A DNA stretch of 64,000 nucleotides from an uncultured Roseburia sp. (GTDB taxonomy: Bacteria > Bacillota > Clostridia > Lachnospirales > Lachnospiraceae). Below, in pieces: positions 16,068 through 25,204 of this stretch (its first letter is position 1; each line of letters begins with the position of its first letter). The notes beneath the pieces were generated by a model. That model was not told the DNA's origin, did no database searches, and saw nothing but the letters and a program-made list of their open reading frames with translations. The position numbers and the translations under genes were made by a program. The stretch spans positions 88,536-152,535 of the forward strand of contig CALWHT010000038.1 in the NCBI GenBank assembly GCA_944380515.1, given 5' to 3'.

Positions 16068-16940
16068 ATGAGAACACATGTAGCGGTACAAAAAAGAAGA
16101 AAACACTATACCGTGGGCGGCATTATCTGGCTGTTCGTGGAGTACGCATCGCTGATTTTCTTCGGCTTTTGCGCGGTGCTCCCGGTAGTATCCTGTGTCA
16201 TTACGGCATTTAAGACAGAGGAGGAATATCAGAGCACGAATGTTATGACCCTGCCGGAGAGCTGGCTGAATTTTGATAATTTTATCAGGGCATTTGAGAC
16301 GGCGGATATGGGGCGTGCATTTTTAAACTCCTTAATCGTCATGGTATCCGTACTGTTGATTTCCATTATCATCGGTACGCAGCTTGCCTATGTATTGAAC
16401 CGTTTTCAGTTTCCGGGAAACGGACTGATCCGTAATCTGTTCCTGTTTGCGTCCCTGCTTCCGGCGGTTGCGATGCAGGTAACGGTTTATAACATCATGA
16501 CAGCCCTTGGGTTTGTCAATCATCTTTACGGCTATATCATCATGATGTGCGGAACTGACGTTATTTCCATTTACATATTCATTCAGTTTATGGAGAACAT
16601 ACCGACTTCGCTTGACGAATCCGCGATTATCGACGGCGCGTCTTACTGGACGATTTACTGGAAGATCATGCTTCCGCTGTTGAAACCGGCGATTGTGACT
16701 TCCTGTATCTTAAAGGGTGTGGGTGTGTACAACGAATACTACTGTGCAAACCTGTACCTTCAGAGACCGGAGCTGCACACGATAGCGACCTCGCTGTACA
16801 CCTTCGTCGGCCCGATGGGAAGCCAGTATAACCTGATTTGCGCGGGTGTTATCATCTCCCTGCTTCCGGCACTGATTGTATTTATTCTCTGCCAGAAACA
16901 GATTTACAGCGGCATCGCGGCCGGTGCGGTTAAGGGTTAA
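16068..16940 (+). CDS. Sugar ABC transporter permease (MalG-like)
   Basis: A 290-residue membrane permease with about six segments and an EAA-type loop (ESAIIDGASYWTIYWKIMLPLLKPAI). It starts 3 bases after the previous permease stop, and translation is probably coupled. It completes the membrane part of the manno-oligosaccharide importer. The C-terminus ends in the usual GAVKG pattern of MalG-type carbohydrate permeases. Confidence 0.93.
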   Translation: MRTHVAVQKRRKHYTVGGIIWLFVEYASLIFFGFCAVLPVVSCVITAFKTEEEYQSTNVMTLPESWLNFDNFIRAFETADMGRAFLNSLIVMVSVLLISIIIGTQLAYVLNRFQFPGNGLIRNLFLFASLLPAVAMQVTVYNIMTALGFVNHLYGYIIMMCGTDVISIYIFIQFMENIPTSLDESAIIDGASYWTIYWKIMLPLLKPAIVTSCILKGVGVYNEYYCANLYLQRPELHTIATSLYTFVGPMGSQYNLICAGVIISLLPALIVFILCQKQIYSGIAAGAVKG

Positions 16941-16969
16941 ATGAATAACAGAAAAAGAGGATTACGGCA

Positions 16970-18205
16970 ATGAATAGTCTTTTACAACTTGCAGAGGAAA
17001 CAAAAAAGGAGTTGCTGTACCATATTATTCCCTTTTGGATGAGCCTTCGGGACGAGCGGTACGGGGGATATTACGGATGGCTTTCCTATGATTTAAAGCT
17101 TGATAAGCAGGCGGAAAAGGGCTGTATCTTAAACAGCCGCATCACCTGGTTTTTTGCCAATGCCTATATGCTTTACAAGGACGGCGGCATCACCGGGGAG
17201 GAATGTCAGGCGGCGGGCTACAGTCCCGAGCGCCTGCTCGAGGAGGCAAAGCACGGGTATGCATTTCTGACGGAGCATTGCATCGACAGGGAAAACGGCG
17301 GGATTTACTGGTCCTTAAATTACGACGGGACACCGCTTGATACGACAAAGCATACCTACAATCAGGCGTTTTGTATTTATGCGCTGTCCTCCTATTATGA
17401 GGCGTCGGGAGAGAAAGAGGCGCTTGCGCTTGCGCTGGAGCTGTTTGACATCATTGAAAAACGCTGTACGGATGAGGTCGGATATCTTGAAGCGTTTACA
17501 AGAGACTTTCGGCCCGAATCCAACGAGAAGCTTTCGGAGAACGGAGTGCTTGCCGATAAGACCATGAATACGCTGCTTCATGTATTTGAAGCGTACACGG
17601 AGCTGTACCGGGTATCCGGAGAGCCAAAGGTCAGAGAGCGCCTTACCTGGATGCTTGGGATTTTTGCGGAAAAGGTGTACAATCCGGCGAAGCACCGTCA
17701 GGAGGTGTTCTTTGACGCGCAGTACCGCACGATTCTCGATTTACATTCCTACGGACATGACATTGAGACGGCGTGGCTGATGGATAGAGGTCTTGACGTT
17801 TTGGATGAGACGGCATGGCGGGAGCGGATGTCTCCGATCACCGCGGACCTTGTTGCAGAGGTGTACCGCACGGCGTTTAACGGTGAGTCGTTTGCCAACG
17901 AGTGCGAGAAGGGCGTCGTGAATACGCACCGTATCTGGTGGGTGCAGGCGGAAGCGCTGGTAGGCTTTTTGAACGCCTGGCAGAGGATGCCGGAGCATGA
18001 GGAGTATTTAAAGGCGGCGCTTTGCCAGTGGGAATTTATCAAAAAATATGTCATCGACGGCCGCGACGGCTCCGAGTGGTTCTGGGAGGTAAACGAGGAC
18101 GGAAGCCCGATTCTTGGGCGGCCCATCGTAGAGCCCTGGAAATGCCCGTATCATAACGGACGGATGTGCATAGAGGTCATCAGACGGGCCTCTGCAAACT
18201 TATGA
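16970..18205 (+). CDS. AGE-family cellobiose/mannobiose 2-epimerase
   Basis: A 411-residue cytoplasmic (alpha/alpha)6-barrel enzyme. Family landmarks are LPFWMSLRDERYGGYYGWLSYD-like opening residues, NSRITWFFANAY, TKHTYNQAFCIYALSSYY, YGHDIETAWLMDRGL and NTHRIWWVQAEALVGFLNA; the conserved His residues in the last two are candidate catalytic bases. The enzyme should convert the reducing-end mannose of mannobiose to glucose, giving Man-beta-1,4-Glc for the downstream GH130 phosphorylase. Position immediately before two GH130 genes supports this rather than a role on cellobiose. Confidence 0.9.
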   Translation: MNSLLQLAEETKKELLYHIIPFWMSLRDERYGGYYGWLSYDLKLDKQAEKGCILNSRITWFFANAYMLYKDGGITGEECQAAGYSPERLLEEAKHGYAFLTEHCIDRENGGIYWSLNYDGTPLDTTKHTYNQAFCIYALSSYYEASGEKEALALALELFDIIEKRCTDEVGYLEAFTRDFRPESNEKLSENGVLADKTMNTLLHVFEAYTELYRVSGEPKVRERLTWMLGIFAEKVYNPAKHRQEVFFDAQYRTILDLHSYGHDIETAWLMDRGLDVLDETAWRERMSPITADLVAEVYRTAFNGESFANECEKGVVNTHRIWWVQAEALVGFLNAWQRMPEHEEYLKAALCQWEFIKKYVIDGRDGSEWFWEVNEDGSPILGRPIVEPWKCPYHNGRMCIEVIRRASANL

Positions 18206-18229
18206 AAATCAGACAGGATGGTGAAACAT

Positions 18230-19408
18230 ATGCTGCATGAAAGATATTATGTGGAAAAAGCAAAGCAGGAAAAGCTGCTGGAAAGAAAAAATGTAAAATC
18301 CGATTTTTATAACGGCGTGTTTGAACGGTACGAATATCCGGTGCTGACCAGGGAGCATATCCCGCTGACCTGGCGGTATGATTTAAATCCCGCGACAAAT
18401 CCTTATTTTATGGAGCGCCTTGGCATTAACGCGGTGATGAATTCCGGAGCGATTGAGCTGAACGGAAAATACTACCTGGTTGCGAGAATCGAGGGGAATG
18501 ACAGAAAATCCTTTTTCGGCGTGGCGGAGAGTGACAACGGAATCGACGGCTTCCGCTTCTGGGATTATCCGGTAGAGCTTCCGGATACCTGCCCGGAGGA
18601 GACGAATGTCTATGATATGCGGTTGACGAAGCATGAGGACGGTTATATCTACGGTGTGTTCTGCTCCGAGAGCAAGGATAAAAGTGTGAATGACCTGTCG
18701 GCGGCGGTGGCGGCGGCAGGAATCGTGCGCACGAAGGACTTAAAAAACTGGGAGCGTCTGCCGAACCTTGTGACGCTTCATTCACCGCAGCAGAGAAACG
18801 TCGTGCTTCATCCGGAATTTGTGAACGGGAAGTATGCGTTTTATACCAGACCGATGGATGATTTCATCGACACGGGTTCGGGCGGCGGCATCGGTTTCGG
18901 ACTTTGCGACGATATTACGCACGCGGTGATTGACGAAGAAAAAATGACGAGCCTGCGTAAGTATCATACCATCACCGAGGCGAAGAACGGCGCCGGAGCG
19001 ACGCCGATAAAAACGGAGCGGGGCTGGATCCATATCGCCCACGGCGTCAGAAACACGGCGGCGGGACTGCGCTATGTCATCTATGCGTTTGCAACGGATT
19101 TAAACGACCCGTCGCAGGTGATCGCGGAGCCGTCCGGTCTTTTGATCGGGCCGAGGGAGGCAGAGAGAGTCGGTGACGTCAGCAATGTCGTATTCACCAA
19201 CGGCGCGATCGTCAACGAAAAGAATGAGGTATTTATTTATTATGCATCCTCCGATACCAGGATGCACGTGGCGACGACAACGCTGGAGCGATTGGTGGAT
19301 TATGTATTTTCCACGCCGGAGGATCCGGGACGCAGCGCGACCTGCGTGCAGCAGAGGTGCGATCTGATTCGAAGGAATCTGGAGTTTTTAAAAGGAGAGG
19401 AAAAATAA
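18230..19408 (+). CDS. GH130 mannosylglucose phosphorylase (subfamily 1 type)
   Basis: A 392-residue five-bladed beta-propeller phosphorylase with the GH130 landmarks [66 protein letters not shown] and [12 protein letters not shown]. The length and N-terminal extension match the GH130_1 type, which phosphorolyses 4-O-beta-mannosyl-glucose to mannose-1-phosphate and glucose. The start at 18230 is preferred to 18218 because AGGATGG lies 8 bases before it. It pairs with the epimerase immediately upstream and the second GH130 downstream. Confidence 0.9.
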   Translation: MLHERYYVEKAKQEKLLERKNVKSDFYNGVFERYEYPVLTREHIPLTWRYDLNPATNPYFMERLGINAVMNSGAIELNGKYYLVARIEGNDRKSFFGVAESDNGIDGFRFWDYPVELPDTCPEETNVYDMRLTKHEDGYIYGVFCSESKDKSVNDLSAAVAAAGIVRTKDLKNWERLPNLVTLHSPQQRNVVLHPEFVNGKYAFYTRPMDDFIDTGSGGGIGFGLCDDITHAVIDEEKMTSLRKYHTITEAKNGAGATPIKTERGWIHIAHGVRNTAAGLRYVIYAFATDLNDPSQVIAEPSGLLIGPREAERVGDVSNVVFTNGAIVNEKNEVFIYYASSDTRMHVATTTLERLVDYVFSTPEDPGRSATCVQQRCDLIRRNLEFLKGEEK

Positions 19409-19445
19409 AAAATGCCGCTTAAGCTGCGGCGGAAAGAGGAAGAAC

Positions 19446-20468
19446 ATGAGTAAGTATACAATGGTGAGCCCCAAGGTGCCGAATGTGCCGTGGCAGGAGC
19501 GTCCCGAAAATCTGAGCGGGGCGCCGGTATGGAGATATAAGGAGAACCCGATCATCGGACGCAATCCGGTAAAAGGCGTTGCAAGAATTTTCAACAGTGC
19601 GGTAATGCCTTACGGCGACGGCTTTATCGGCGTGTTCCGCGGGGAGCAGACGAACGGGATTCCCTATATTTATCTGGGAAGAAGCGAGGATGCGATTCAC
19701 TGGAATTTTGAGGAAAATAAAATTGATTTCGTGGATGAGGAAGGAAAGCCGTTTATGCCGGTATATGCCTACGACCCGCGTCTGGTGAAGGTGGAGGACA
19801 CCTACTATATCATCTGGTGCCAGGATTTCTACGGAGCGGCGATCGGAATGGCAAAAACGACGGATTTTAAGACCTTTACGAGAATCGAGAATCCGTTCCT
19901 TCCGTTTAACAGGAACGCGGTATTGTTCCCGCGCAAAATCCACGGAAACTATATGCTGCTTTCCCGTCCTTCCGACAGCGGACACACGCCGTTTGGCGAT
20001 ATTTTCTTAAGTGAGAGCCCGGATTTGGTGTACTGGGGCAAGCACAGACATGTGATGGGCAAGAGCTCGGAATGGTGGGAATCGTTAAAAATCGGCGGCG
20101 GTGCAGCTCCGATTGAGACCTCCGAGGGCTGGCTTTTGTTCTACCACGGGGTAAGCGGAACCTGCAACGGCTATGTGTACTCCATCGGCGGTGCGATTTT
20201 GGATATCGACAATCCTTCAATCGTAAAATACCGCTGTGAGACATTTCTGCTCACGCCGGAAGAATGGTATGAGGAGCGCGGCTTTGTGCCGAACGTCTGC
20301 TTCCCGTGCGCAACGATCCATGATTCAGAAACAGGAAGAATCGCCATTTATTACGGCGCTGCCGACAGCTATGTAGGGCTTGCGTTTACAGAGCTGGACG
20401 ATATCATTGATTATATCAAAGAGCACAGTGTTGTGACCGCTGCGGACACGGAGATTGGAAGACGTTAA
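19446..20468 (+). CDS. GH130 beta-1,4-manno-oligosaccharide phosphorylase (subfamily 2 type)
   Basis: A 340-residue GH130 enzyme, shorter than its neighbour, with AYDPRLVKVEDTYYIIW (likely catalytic Asp region), RIFNSAVMPYGDGFIGVFRGE, IGGGAAPIETSEGWLLFYHG and YYGAADSYVGLAF. It fits GH130_2 enzymes that remove mannose from the non-reducing end of beta-1,4-manno-oligosaccharides as mannose-1-phosphate. Two adjacent GH130 genes of different subtype are the hallmark of Roseburia-type mannan loci. Subfamily is judged from length and motifs, so exact specificity is inferred. Confidence 0.9.
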   Translation: MSKYTMVSPKVPNVPWQERPENLSGAPVWRYKENPIIGRNPVKGVARIFNSAVMPYGDGFIGVFRGEQTNGIPYIYLGRSEDAIHWNFEENKIDFVDEEGKPFMPVYAYDPRLVKVEDTYYIIWCQDFYGAAIGMAKTTDFKTFTRIENPFLPFNRNAVLFPRKIHGNYMLLSRPSDSGHTPFGDIFLSESPDLVYWGKHRHVMGKSSEWWESLKIGGGAAPIETSEGWLLFYHGVSGTCNGYVYSIGGAILDIDNPSIVKYRCETFLLTPEEWYEERGFVPNVCFPCATIHDSETGRIAIYYGAADSYVGLAFTELDDIIDYIKEHSVVTAADTEIGRR

Positions 20469-20505
20469 ATAGCCTTCTTACTATATTTGATCATATAAAT
20501 TCACG

Positions 20506-20549
20506 CATGACAGGGCTGCTGCAGGTTATTTTGCGGTAGCCCTGTCATG
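20506..20549 (+). terminator. Strong intercistronic stem-loop before the CE2 gene
   Basis: CATGACAGGGCT (20506-20517) and AGCCCTGTCATG (20538-20549) form a perfect 12-base-pair stem that extends inward by five further pairs including two wobbles. The ribosome site CGGAGGG follows within 10 bases. No U-run of note follows, so it may be a partial terminator, an RNase block or a translation modulator splitting the operon before the esterases. Confidence 0.6.
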
Positions 20550-20566
20550 TTTCGGAGGGAAGATTC

Positions 20567-21628
20567 ATGTTAGTATTACCGAATCAAAAGGAGCTGCAAT
20601 ACAGCGGGAGGATTGATTTTGAGGATCCGCTTGCGCCTGTCCTGATTTATGCGTGCAGCTCCGTAAAAATAAGATTTACAGGCACATCAGTAAAGACGGT
20701 CATCGAGAATCATCACGCCTACTGGACCAACCGGCTCGGATATATCCTGGACGGGGAGCAGGGCTGCTTCGTGCTGCCGGACGCGGAGGGGAAACAGGTG
20801 TATACGCTCGCGGAAAATCTGGCAGAGGGAGAGCATGAGCTGCTTTTGTTTAAACGGATGGATTCCTGCCATACGATTACCTTTTTCGGATTTGAGCTGG
20901 ATGAGGGGGCAAAGGTGCTTGCGCTGCCGCAAAAGCCGTCCCGCAGGATGGAGTTTTTTGGTGACAGCGTTTCCTGCGGAGAGGTTTCCGAGGCGGTCGC
21001 GTACGCAGGGAAGGAGGACCCGGAGCATGACGGGGAATATTCCAACAGCTGGTATTCCTATGCATGGATGACGGCGCGCAGACTCGGCGCGGAAATTCAC
21101 GATACCTCACAGGGGGGAATCGCCCTGTTAAGCGGAACCGGCTGGTTTGCGGCGCCCGGATATCTGGGAATGGAAGACTGTTATGATAAGCTGGAATACA
21201 ATCCTGATTTGGGAGTGACAAAGCAGTGGGATTTTTCAAAATATACCCCGCAGGTGGTCGTGGTGGCAATCGGACAGAATGACAACCATCCCGAGGATTA
21301 TATGGCGGAAAATTATGACGGCGAAAAGGCTGTATACTGGCGGAAACATTACCGGATGTTTATCGAGCGCCTTATGGAGCTTTACCCGGGAGCGCAGATC
21401 ATTCTTGCGACGACGATTCTGGAGCACGACGCGTCCTGGGACAGGGCGATTGGGGAGGTATGCAAAGAAATCGGAAGCGGCAGGGTACATCATTTTCTGT
21501 ACAGCAAAAACGGCTGCGGTACGCCGGGGCATATCCGTATTCCCGAGGCCAGGCAGATGGCGGAAGAACTGACAGGATTTATCGAGACGCTCGGAGACGG
21601 GATTTGGGCAGAGGAAAAAGGAGAATAG
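20567..21628 (+). CDS. CE2-type acetyl esterase, acetyl-mannan deacetylation
   Basis: A 353-residue cytoplasmic two-domain esterase: an N-terminal jelly-roll (about 1-115) and a C-terminal SGNH hydrolase. SGNH blocks seen: EFFGDSVSCGE (nucleophile Ser), TSQGGIALLSG, VVVVAIGQNDNHPED and GTPGHIRIPEAR (His). The lack of a signal peptide agrees with intracellular deacetylation of imported acetylated manno-oligosaccharides, as in the Roseburia CE2 enzyme. It is followed directly by another esterase, and the two probably remove acetyl groups from different positions. Confidence 0.87.
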   Translation: MLVLPNQKELQYSGRIDFEDPLAPVLIYACSSVKIRFTGTSVKTVIENHHAYWTNRLGYILDGEQGCFVLPDAEGKQVYTLAENLAEGEHELLLFKRMDSCHTITFFGFELDEGAKVLALPQKPSRRMEFFGDSVSCGEVSEAVAYAGKEDPEHDGEYSNSWYSYAWMTARRLGAEIHDTSQGGIALLSGTGWFAAPGYLGMEDCYDKLEYNPDLGVTKQWDFSKYTPQVVVVAIGQNDNHPEDYMAENYDGEKAVYWRKHYRMFIERLMELYPGAQIILATTILEHDASWDRAIGEVCKEIGSGRVHHFLYSKNGCGTPGHIRIPEARQMAEELTGFIETLGDGIWAEEKGE

Positions 21629-21630
21629 AG

Positions 21631-22749
21631 ATGGAGTATCGGATTGATTATGAACGTGGAATCGCAAACAGAGGAAATCTTTTCCGGCTGAAGCGGCTGA
21701 TGGAACGGGCAGAGCGGGGAGAGGAAGTAAGGATTGGCTTTATCGGCGGCTCCATCACGCAGGGGAGCCTGGCGACCAGCCCCGAGCTGTGCTATGCTCA
21801 CCGGGTCTATGAATGGTGGGAAAAGACATTTCCGCAGGCCAAGTTTACTTATATCAATGCCGGCATCGGAGGGACGACCTCGCAGTTCGGCGCTGCCCGC
21901 GTGGAGGACGATTTGCTTTCAAAGGAGCCGGATTTTGTTTTGATCGAATTTTCCGTCAATGACGAGAGCACGGAGCATTTCATGGAGACCTATGAGGGGC
22001 TGGTGCGCAGGGTCTATCTGTCGCAGAAGAAACCGGCGGTGCTTCTGGCGCACAACGTTTATTATCACAACGGGGCGAATGCGCAGGTGATGCACGGGCG
22101 GATTGCAAGGCACTATGACCTGCCCTCGGTCAGCATGCAGAGCAGCATCTATCCGGAGGTTGTGGCGGGACATATCGAAAACAGGACAATCACGCCGGAC
22201 GATTTGCACCCGAACGATGAGGGGCATGCGCTTGTGGCGTCTGTCATCACTTATTTTCTGGAAAAGGTGCGCGGGGAAGGAACGACGGGCGAAACTGAGC
22301 CGGCATGCCCGCAGCCTCTGACGGAAAACGCCTACGAATGTTCTGACCGTTACCGCAATGACAATTCCGCGCCGAAGCTTTCCGGCTTTACGGCGGATTT
22401 AAGCCCGCAGCGGGATATTACGGACTGCTTTAAGCGAGGCTGGATTGCTTCGGAAAAAGGAGACGCCATTACGTTTTCGGTGCGGGGAAGCGGAATTGCC
22501 GTTCAGTACCGCAAATCCGTAAAACTGCCTGCCCCGGTTGCCGAAGTCGTCGTGGACGGCGATGACGCCCATGCCATGAGGCTGGATGCAAACTTTGACG
22601 AGACCTGGGGAGATAAGCTGGAGCTTGACACTGTTTTGGAGCACGGGGAATATAAGGAGCACGAGGTTGAGGTGCGTCTGATCGAGACGCATGAAAATGA
22701 CGCGGTTCCGTTTTATCTTGTTTCCGTGATTGGCTCCGCGCGGCCGTAA
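21631..22749 (+). CDS. CE17-type acetyl-mannan esterase with C-terminal CBM35-like domain
   Basis: A 372-residue intracellular protein. The N-terminal SGNH hydrolase (about 1-215) shows FIGGSITQGS (Ser), NAGIGGTTSQFGA, IEFSVNDES and DDLHPNDEGH (Asp-His). The C-terminal part (about 240-372) is a beta-sandwich of CBM35-like type. This Ser hydrolase plus CBM35 arrangement matches the CE17 family first described from Roseburia intestinalis, which removes 2-O-acetyl groups from mannose. The true start at 21631, with AAGGAGAAT in front, follows the previous stop by 2 bases, so translation is coupled. Confidence 0.85.
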   Translation: MEYRIDYERGIANRGNLFRLKRLMERAERGEEVRIGFIGGSITQGSLATSPELCYAHRVYEWWEKTFPQAKFTYINAGIGGTTSQFGAARVEDDLLSKEPDFVLIEFSVNDESTEHFMETYEGLVRRVYLSQKKPAVLLAHNVYYHNGANAQVMHGRIARHYDLPSVSMQSSIYPEVVAGHIENRTITPDDLHPNDEGHALVASVITYFLEKVRGEGTTGETEPACPQPLTENAYECSDRYRNDNSAPKLSGFTADLSPQRDITDCFKRGWIASEKGDAITFSVRGSGIAVQYRKSVKLPAPVAEVVVDGDDAHAMRLDANFDETWGDKLELDTVLEHGEYKEHEVEVRLIETHENDAVPFYLVSVIGSARP

Positions 22750-22806
22750 AGGTGGAGTGTCGGAAATCTGTGATTTGTGGAATATTTACAGGAAGGGAGA
22801 AGGAAC

Positions 22807-25116
22807 ATGTTTCGAGATGATTTTGTCTGGGGCGTGGCAAGCAGCGCCTATCAGGTGGAGGGGAGCGACCCTGCGGACGGCAGGGGCAAGACGGTCTGGG
22901 ACGCGTTTACGGAGGACGGGAGGATATTTGAGGGGCAGAACGCCTATACGAGCTGTGACCACCTGCACCGTTACCGGGACGATTACGCGCTTATGAGAAA
23001 CCTTGGCATTAAGGCATACCGTTTCTCTTTAAACTGGGCGCGGATTCTGCCCGAGGGAACCGGGAAGGTCAATGAAAAGGCCGTTGCCATGTACCGTGAT
23101 ATGATTCTGGCGATGAAGGAAAACGGGATTACGCCCTATCTTACGCTGTTTCACTGGGAGTTCCCGCTGGCGCTTTATGAGCGGGGCGGCTGGCTGAATC
23201 CTGATGTTGTGGAGTGGTTCGGAGAATACGCGAAGGTGGTGGCGGAGCGCTTTTCCGATCTTTGCGAATACTTTATTACCATCAATGAGCCGCAGTGCGT
23301 TGTCGGTCTCGGGCATTTGAGCGGCGTGCACGCGCCGGGACTTAAGCTTTCCGTGCGGGAGACCTTTCAGGTTGCCCATAATCTGTTAAAGGCGCACGGA
23401 CAGGCGGTCAAAAGTCTGCGCAAATACGCAGTGCGCCCGATTCAAATCGGTTATGCGCCGACGGGCGGCGTGGCCTATCCCTACACGGACGCGCCCGAGG
23501 ATATCGAGGCTGCAAAAAAGGTATATTTCGGGTTTTATAATCCGATGAGTAATTGGAGCTGGAATGTGGCGTGGTTTTCGGACCCGGTCTTTCTGGGACA
23601 TTACCCGAAGGAGGGGCTTTTAAAGTTTGCGGAATATCTGCCTGAAATTACCCCGGAGGATATGGAACTGATTCATCAGCCGCTGGACTTTATGGGACAG
23701 AATATATATAATGGTTACTATGTACGGGCGGGCAAAGACGGAGAGCCGGAATTTGTCAGCCGTGCGCCGGGATTTCCGAAGACGGCGGCGGACTGGCCCG
23801 TCACGCCGGAGGCATTTTACTACGGCATCAAATTTTTAACGGAGCGCTATCCGCTGCCGCTTTATATTACGGAAAACGGAATGTCCTGCCATGACAATGT
23901 CGCTGCTGACGGCAGGGTGCATGATGCGGACCGTATTACGTTTTTGGATTCCTATATCGGGGCCATGCAGCGCGCGTGCAGCGAGGGGGCCGATGTGCGG
24001 GGATATTTCCTGTGGACCTTTCTGGATAATTTCGAGTGGTCCGACGGCTACCGGCAGCGGTTTGGAATCATTTATGTGGATTTTGCGACGCAAAAGCGAA
24101 TTGTGAAGGATTCTGCGTTCTGGTATCAGAAAATCATTGAGACGAATGGAGAAAGTTTAAGTATGAATCAGTCAAACAGAGAAATTTTATTCCTCAATCC
24201 GGTCTGCACGCACAATATCTGGGGCGGAACAAGACTGCGGGAGGAGTTCGGCTACCCGGTGGAAGGGGACGACATCGGCGAGTGCTGGGGCATTTCCGCT
24301 CATCCGAACGGGGATGGAACCGTCCGTGAGGGAGCGTTTGCCGGAAAGAAGCTGTCCTGGGTATGGGAAAATCATCCCGAGGTATTCGGTAACCTGGCGT
24401 ATGACCGTTTCCCGCTTTTGACCAAAATTATCGACGCGAGAGACGATCTGAGCATTCAGGTGCATCCCGATGATGCCTATGCGAAGGAACACGAGAACGG
24501 CTCCTTCGGCAAGACGGAATGCTGGTATATCATGGACGCGCCCGAGGGAGCGGCGCTTGTGATCGGACACAACGCGAAGACCAGGGAAGAACTTTCGGAT
24601 ATGATACATCAGGGCAGATGGAAGGAATTTATCCGTGAGCTTCCGGTGAAAAAGGGAGATTTTATCCAGATTGACCCCGGGACAGTTCACGCCATCAAGG
24701 GCGGACTGCTGATTTTGGAGACGCAGCAGAACAGCGACATTACCTACCGTGTTTATGATTATGACAGGCTTTCCGGCGGAAAACCGAGAGAGCTGCATGT
24801 GGAAAAGAGTATCGACGTGATTACGGTTCCGGCAAAATCCGCTGCCGACAGTGTGAAGTCTGCTCTGGGGCTTCCGGTGAATCAGCTGAATGAGCTGTAT
24901 TCCTGCGGCTATTACACGATTTTTAAGGTTGATGTGGACGGAAAGCTGTCGTTTGCGCAGGACTATCCGTTTCTGCTCTGTTCGGTGCTCGAGGGTGACG
25001 GCATCGTAAACAGCCACCCGGTGAAAAAAGGCGACCATTTTATTTTACCGAAGGATTTCGGGGAGGTTGAAATGCAGGGTGCGATGAGCCTTATTTTATC
25101 GACCGTGCAGGCATAG
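22807..25116 (+). CDS. Fusion of GH1 beta-glucosidase and class I mannose-6-phosphate isomerase
   Basis: A continuous 769-codon frame holds two complete enzymes. Residues 1 to about 451 are a full-length GH1 beta-glycosidase: FVWGVASSAYQVEG opening, acid/base Glu161 in ITINEPQ, nucleophile Glu356 in YITENGMS, and the usual C-terminal AFWYQKIIETNGE. Residues 453-769 are a full-length class I phosphomannose isomerase starting MNQSNREILFLNPV, with zinc-site motifs IQVHPDDAYAKEHE, KTECWYIM, GTVHAIKGG and ITYRVYDYDR. GH1 would remove non-reducing glucose from glucomannan oligosaccharides and the isomerase converts mannose-6-phosphate to fructose-6-phosphate. There is no linker between them; see the internal start at 24163. 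The start at 22807 has GGGAGAAGGA in front. It is last in the operon. Confidence 0.85.
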   Translation: MFRDDFVWGVASSAYQVEGSDPADGRGKTVWDAFTEDGRIFEGQNAYTSCDHLHRYRDDYALMRNLGIKAYRFSLNWARILPEGTGKVNEKAVAMYRDMILAMKENGITPYLTLFHWEFPLALYERGGWLNPDVVEWFGEYAKVVAERFSDLCEYFITINEPQCVVGLGHLSGVHAPGLKLSVRETFQVAHNLLKAHGQAVKSLRKYAVRPIQIGYAPTGGVAYPYTDAPEDIEAAKKVYFGFYNPMSNWSWNVAWFSDPVFLGHYPKEGLLKFAEYLPEITPEDMELIHQPLDFMGQNIYNGYYVRAGKDGEPEFVSRAPGFPKTAADWPVTPEAFYYGIKFLTERYPLPLYITENGMSCHDNVAADGRVHDADRITFLDSYIGAMQRACSEGADVRGYFLWTFLDNFEWSDGYRQRFGIIYVDFATQKRIVKDSAFWYQKIIETNGESLSMNQSNREILFLNPVCTHNIWGGTRLREEFGYPVEGDDIGECWGISAHPNGDGTVREGAFAGKKLSWVWENHPEVFGNLAYDRFPLLTKIIDARDDLSIQVHPDDAYAKEHENGSFGKTECWYIMDAPEGAALVIGHNAKTREELSDMIHQGRWKEFIRELPVKKGDFIQIDPGTVHAIKGGLLILETQQNSDITYRVYDYDRLSGGKPRELHVEKSIDVITVPAKSAADSVKSALGLPVNQLNELYSCGYYTIFKVDVDGKLSFAQDYPFLLCSVLEGDGIVNSHPVKKGDHFILPKDFGEVEMQGAMSLILSTVQA
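24148..24165 (+). promoter_or_regulatory. manA: Internal ribosome site and ATG at the isomerase start inside the fusion
   Basis: GGAGAAAG at 24148-24155, seven bases, then ATG at 24163, exactly where phosphomannose isomerase homologues begin. An out-of-frame TAA sits at 24158-24160. A separate isomerase polypeptide (317 residues, to 25116) could be made from here as well as, or instead of, the fused protein. Confidence 0.6.
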
Positions 25117-25118
25117 GC

Positions 25119-25145
25119 GAGCAAAGTGCTCTTTTCACTTTGCTC
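25119..25145 (+). terminator. Terminator-like hairpin ending the mannan operon
   Basis: A perfect 10-base-pair stem, GAGCAAAGTG (25119-25128) and CACTTTGCTC (25136-25145), with a T-rich loop, begins 3 bases after the isomerase stop. The U-run after the stem is missing, so termination may be partial. Confidence 0.6.
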
Positions 25146-25165
25146 TGGAAAAAAGAGACCGCGTT

Positions 25166-25174
25166 TGCTATAAT
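25166..25174 (+). promoter_or_regulatory. Extended -10 promoter of the GH3 gene
   Basis: TGCTATAAT at 25166-25174 is a perfect extended -10 element; no good -35 is seen. It gives the GH3 gene a transcript of its own just after the mannan operon terminator. Confidence 0.6.
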
Positions 25175-25204
25175 GTCTAAAAAAGCAGTACAAGAGGAAA
25201 GAGA

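Noticed and set aside
20506-20549. Tandem tRNA or structured RNA gene between GH130 and CE2 genes
   Set aside because: A single stem-loop only; no cloverleaf or conserved tRNA bases.
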